A stretch of DNA of 7,897 nucleotides from Chloroflexota bacterium (lineage in GTDB: Bacteria; Chloroflexota; Anaerolineae; Caldilineales; Caldilineaceae). This document shows positions 5,463 to 7,897 of the stretch, piece after piece. Location of the stretch: NCBI GenBank assembly GCA_003577005.1, contig QEUW01000349.1:1-7897 (forward strand), in the 5' to 3' direction. A program made the translations under genes and the position numbers. The notes under the pieces were generated by a model. That model was not told where the DNA came from. It saw only the letters and a list, made by a program, of their open reading frames with translations, and made no database searches. Numbering within the stretch: position 1 is the stretch's first letter; every line of letters starts with the position of its first letter.

Positions 5463-7607
5463 ATGATCCAGACGTTGCCCAATCAGCTCAGCACAAACGG
5501 TGCGCAGACGGTGGAAGCGACAGCCGACCCGGCGCTCTTCGACCAGATGCCCGCCATCCTCCAGGTGCTGGATCGGGAGGGGTGGTTGTTGACCGTCAAC
5601 GCGCGCTGGCTGCGAGTGCTGGGCTATGAGCGTAGCCAGGTGGTGGGGCGCCAGTTTGTAGAATTTCTCACCCCTGAAGGCGCTGAGCGCTTCCGCGATC
5701 AATATCTGCCGGCTTTGCTCGCACAAGGGTCGCTCGAAGAAGTGGAATGCCCTTTTGTCCGCCAGAATGGTACGGTTGTCGAGATGATGCTCTCGGCCAC
5801 GGCAGAAACCGATGATACCAGCGAGGTGACACGGCTGTTTGTCGCGCTGCGAGACATCAGCCGGCGCAAACAGGCCGAGCAGACCCTATATGAACTTGCC
5901 AAGGCAACAGCTACAGTGACCGGTGATACCTATTTTCGCACGCTGGTTGACCGGCTGGCCGATGTCTTCGGGGCACGCACGGTCTTTGTTACCGAATGCG
6001 CCGATCAGGCAATGACACGTGTGCGTACGCTAGCCCGCATTCGCAACAACCAGGTGGTGGAAAACATCGAATTTGATCTCGCCGGTACACCCTGCGAAGG
6101 CGTGATCGGCGGTTCGGTCTGCCATTATCCTCGCAACCTCGAACAGCTTTTCCCGTGCGAAGTCGGCAACGAGAGTTACCTGGGCGTGCCGTTTTACGAT
6201 TCACAGGGCCGGGTACTCGGCCACATCGCCGTCATCGACGACAAGCCGTTGCACTGTGACCGGCGTGATATTGCCGTGCTCGAAATCTTTGCCGCCCGCA
6301 GCGGTGCGGAGCTAGAATGCAAACAGAAAGCGCGCGCCCTCCGCAATCACCAGGAAGAGTTGACCCATCTCTACACCCGGCTTCAGGATACGAACCGCTA
6401 CCTGGAACAACAGATAGCCGACCGCACACAGGAGATCGAGCGCCGGCGCCTGGTGGCCGAGAGCCTGCGCGACATGGTGTTGATCCTCAATTCGAACCAT
6501 CCGCTCAGCGAGATCCTCGATTACATCGTGGCAACGGCCACTCAATTGTTGAGCGCCGACAGCGGTGCGATCTATAGCCTGGAGCAGGACCAACAGACGT
6601 TGGTCATCCAGGCGGCCCGTGGCCTCCCGGCGGCGTACGCCCAAAACTTGAGCTTTGCGGTGGAGCGGAGCTTTCTTGGGCAGGCCATCCTGCGCCGCCA
6701 GCCCATTGTGTTCTCGAACCTGGCCGAAGCCTTGAGCGAACGCGATATCGACCTGGATAGCTCACGGCGAGTCTTATTGGCCGAACACTACCAGACATTG
6801 CTGGCAATCCCCCTGTTGCGGCAGACAGTCGAAGGGGAGATCGGCGAGGTTTTTGGCGGCATTGCTCTCTATTATCCCCAGCCTCACCAATTTTCCGACG
6901 AGGAGATCCGGCTCTCCGTAGCCTTTGGCGCACAGGCGGCCCTGGCAATCGAGAATGCCCGTCTCCGCCAACAGGTCGAGCAAATGGCCGTCCAGGAGGA
7001 GCGCAGCCGCCTCTCGCGCGAGTTGCACGATTCGGTCACCCAGTCGCTCTATAGCCTGACCTTGCTGGCCGAGGGCTGGCGTCGCCTGGCCAAGAACGGG
7101 CGACTGGAGCAGATCGATGAGGCGCTGACCGAACTAGGCCAGATCGCCCAGCAGGCGCTGCGCGAGATGCGGCTGTTGGTCTACGCCCTGCGGCCGCTAT
7201 CCCTGGAGGAGGCTGGCCTGATTGGCGCACTCCATCAACGGCTCAACGCCGTGGAGAAACGCTCGGGTGTCGATGCGCGCCTGGTAGTGACAGATGTGTT
7301 GGAACTGCCGGCGCCGGTCGAGAATTGCCTCTATCGCATCGCTCAGGAAGCGTTGAACAATTCGCTCAAACACGCCGTCGCTACAGCCATCACCGTGCGG
7401 GTCGCAGCCACGACCGGCCAGGTCACGCTCGAGGTTACAGACAATGGCCGGGGCTTTGCACCTGCCCTTGCCCACGAATCCCCAGGCATTGGGCTGAGCA
7501 GTATGCGCGAACGGGCCGAAAAATTGGGCGGCACGGTCACGATCCTCTCAGCGCCCGGCCAGGGTACGACTGTCCGGGTACAGATGCCACTTCTATCGGT
7601 CATATAG
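5463..7607 (+). CDS. Soluble PAS-GAF-GAF sensor histidine kinase of the NarL/DesK type (HisKA_3)
   Basis: From ATG 5463 the protein has 714 residues (728 from ATG 5421). A PAS domain spans about 25-135 ('AILQVLDREGWLLTVNARWLRVLGY…VALRDISRRKQAEQ'). The first GAF domain (about 150-283) carries 'GTPCEGVIGGSVCHYP…LFPC' and 'SYLGVPFYDSQGRVLGHIAVIDD'. A coiled coil (285-335) links it to a second GAF domain (about 340-498). The HisKA_3 dimerisation region has the phospho-acceptor His522 in 'RSRLSRELHDSVTQSLYSL'. The ATPase domain has the N box 'EALNNSLKH' (629-637), 'DNGRGF' (660-665), 'GIGLSSMRERAEKLGG' (675-690) and 'GTTVRV'. No membrane segment is seen, so it senses a cytoplasmic signal, possibly a redox state, gas or small ligand. 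Such kinases phosphorylate LuxR/NarL-type regulators; none is present in this window. The key catalytic residues are intact. Confidence 0.95.
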   Translation: MIQTLPNQLSTNGAQTVEATADPALFDQMPAILQVLDREGWLLTVNARWLRVLGYERSQVVGRQFVEFLTPEGAERFRDQYLPALLAQGSLEEVECPFVRQNGTVVEMMLSATAETDDTSEVTRLFVALRDISRRKQAEQTLYELAKATATVTGDTYFRTLVDRLADVFGARTVFVTECADQAMTRVRTLARIRNNQVVENIEFDLAGTPCEGVIGGSVCHYPRNLEQLFPCEVGNESYLGVPFYDSQGRVLGHIAVIDDKPLHCDRRDIAVLEIFAARSGAELECKQKARALRNHQEELTHLYTRLQDTNRYLEQQIADRTQEIERRRLVAESLRDMVLILNSNHPLSEILDYIVATATQLLSADSGAIYSLEQDQQTLVIQAARGLPAAYAQNLSFAVERSFLGQAILRRQPIVFSNLAEALSERDIDLDSSRRVLLAEHYQTLLAIPLLRQTVEGEIGEVFGGIALYYPQPHQFSDEEIRLSVAFGAQAALAIENARLRQQVEQMAVQEERSRLSRELHDSVTQSLYSLTLLAEGWRRLAKNGRLEQIDEALTELGQIAQQALREMRLLVYALRPLSLEEAGLIGALHQRLNAVEKRSGVDARLVVTDVLELPAPVENCLYRIAQEALNNSLKHAVATAITVRVAATTGQVTLEVTDNGRGFAPALAHESPGIGLSSMRERAEKLGGTVTILSAPGQGTTVRVQMPLLSVI

Positions 7608-7685
7608 ACCGGGCCGCATCCCTCTCTCGCCACACTACCCCTCTGTCGCACGTTGGTCTCCCCTCTTGTCTGCATCGATTGGCGC

Positions 7686-7734
7686 CGGACGGACAGGTAA
7701 TTTTGCTTACTGGCTGCAAGCAAATTAGCGTCCG
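7686..7734 (+). terminator. Interrupted hairpin downstream of the kinase gene
   Basis: CGGACG (7686-7691) pairs with CGTCCG (7729-7734). Inside, TTTGCTT (7702-7708) pairs with AAGCAAA (7718-7724) around a nine-base loop, with flanking A/T bases able to extend it. It starts about 80 bases after the kinase stop. There is no T-run, so a role as terminator is tentative. Confidence 0.35.
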
Positions 7735-7846
7735 ACTTCGTGAAAATGATTGGATGCGGGGAGCGGTTTGCTGCGCGATGATCGATGACGAACCGTTTCA
7801 TGGTGGGCAAACCGACACGATTCATAGCCAGTAACGCCAACCCAAG

Positions 7847-7874
7847 TTTACAGTATTCTGGCAAGACGTAAAGT
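7847..7874 (+). promoter_or_regulatory. Candidate promoter at the right edge
   Basis: TTTACA (7847-7852), a 16-base spacer and TAAAGT (7869-7874) resemble a housekeeping promoter pointing out of the window to a following gene. This is a motif match only. Confidence 0.3.
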
Positions 7875-7897
7875 TCCGCACGGTTTCACTACAACAA

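Larger units (their letters stand above)
7608..7897. other. Non-coding right end of the window
   Basis: No frame here looks like protein; the + frame open to 7834 and the - frame from 7864 are continuations of shadows of the kinase gene. The stretch holds a hairpin at 7686-7734 and a candidate promoter at 7847-7874, and otherwise nothing I can identify. Confidence 0.5.

Noticed and set aside
7343..7864. Minus-strand frame covering the right end
   Set aside because: Most of it is antisense to the kinase ATPase domain. The part outside the gene has no recognisable motif and no convincing ribosome site.
1..7897. CRISPR array, tRNA or rRNA genes, toxin-antitoxin or defence genes
   Set aside because: No regularly spaced direct repeats, cloverleaf-like segments, rRNA motifs or defence-type domains were seen on either strand.

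Overview
The window carries seven protein-coding genes, all on the + strand, separated by gaps that mostly contain inverted repeats. The mix of genes suggests an environmental, moderately GC-rich member of the Chloroflexota (Caldilinea/Anaerolineae-like). The pointers are a FixH/YtkA-like domain fused to a cytochrome c, a small secreted protein of the 'RALEIVDNQGRVRASI' type, and a soluble PAS-GAF-GAF NarL-type kinase. This placement rests on protein style alone and is inference.

Layout. (1) Bases 3-521 are the C-terminal end of a beta-propeller-like protein that begins outside the window. (2) 556-927 is a small glyoxalase/VOC-fold protein. (3) 937-1016 is an 80-bp MITE-like element with 14-bp inverted ends and TTA target duplications, which looks like a non-autonomous IS5-family derivative. 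(4) 1071-1466 is a small exported protein of unknown function. (5) 1647-2564 and 2573-3346 form a tight pair: an MsrQ/YedZ-type heme-b membrane protein, then a secreted FixH-like/cytochrome c fusion. A strong 16-bp hairpin closes the pair. (6) 3667-3975 is a YdhR-type monooxygenase-fold protein, followed by a 108-bp nested palindrome that overlaps its stop codon. (7) 4133-5170 is a lipoprotein alpha/beta hydrolase with a complete Ser-Asp-His triad. (8) 5463-7607 is a soluble PAS-GAF-GAF-HisKA_3-HATPase sensor kinase, preceded by a reasonable promoter. The last 290 bases hold no convincing gene.

The functional theme is loosely redox and envelope related. The MsrQ-like protein should move electrons from the quinone pool or a cytoplasmic flavin reductase to the outer face of the membrane. 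In well-studied bacteria its partner is the molybdoenzyme MsrP. Here no MsrP is visible, and the adjacent, apparently co-transcribed gene encodes a secreted cytochrome c instead. This is the most interesting arrangement in the window. The kinase is orphan within the window; a NarL/LuxR-type response regulator may lie beyond the right edge. Apart from that pair, I see no sign of a novel multi-gene system such as a defence island, CRISPR array or biosynthetic cluster.
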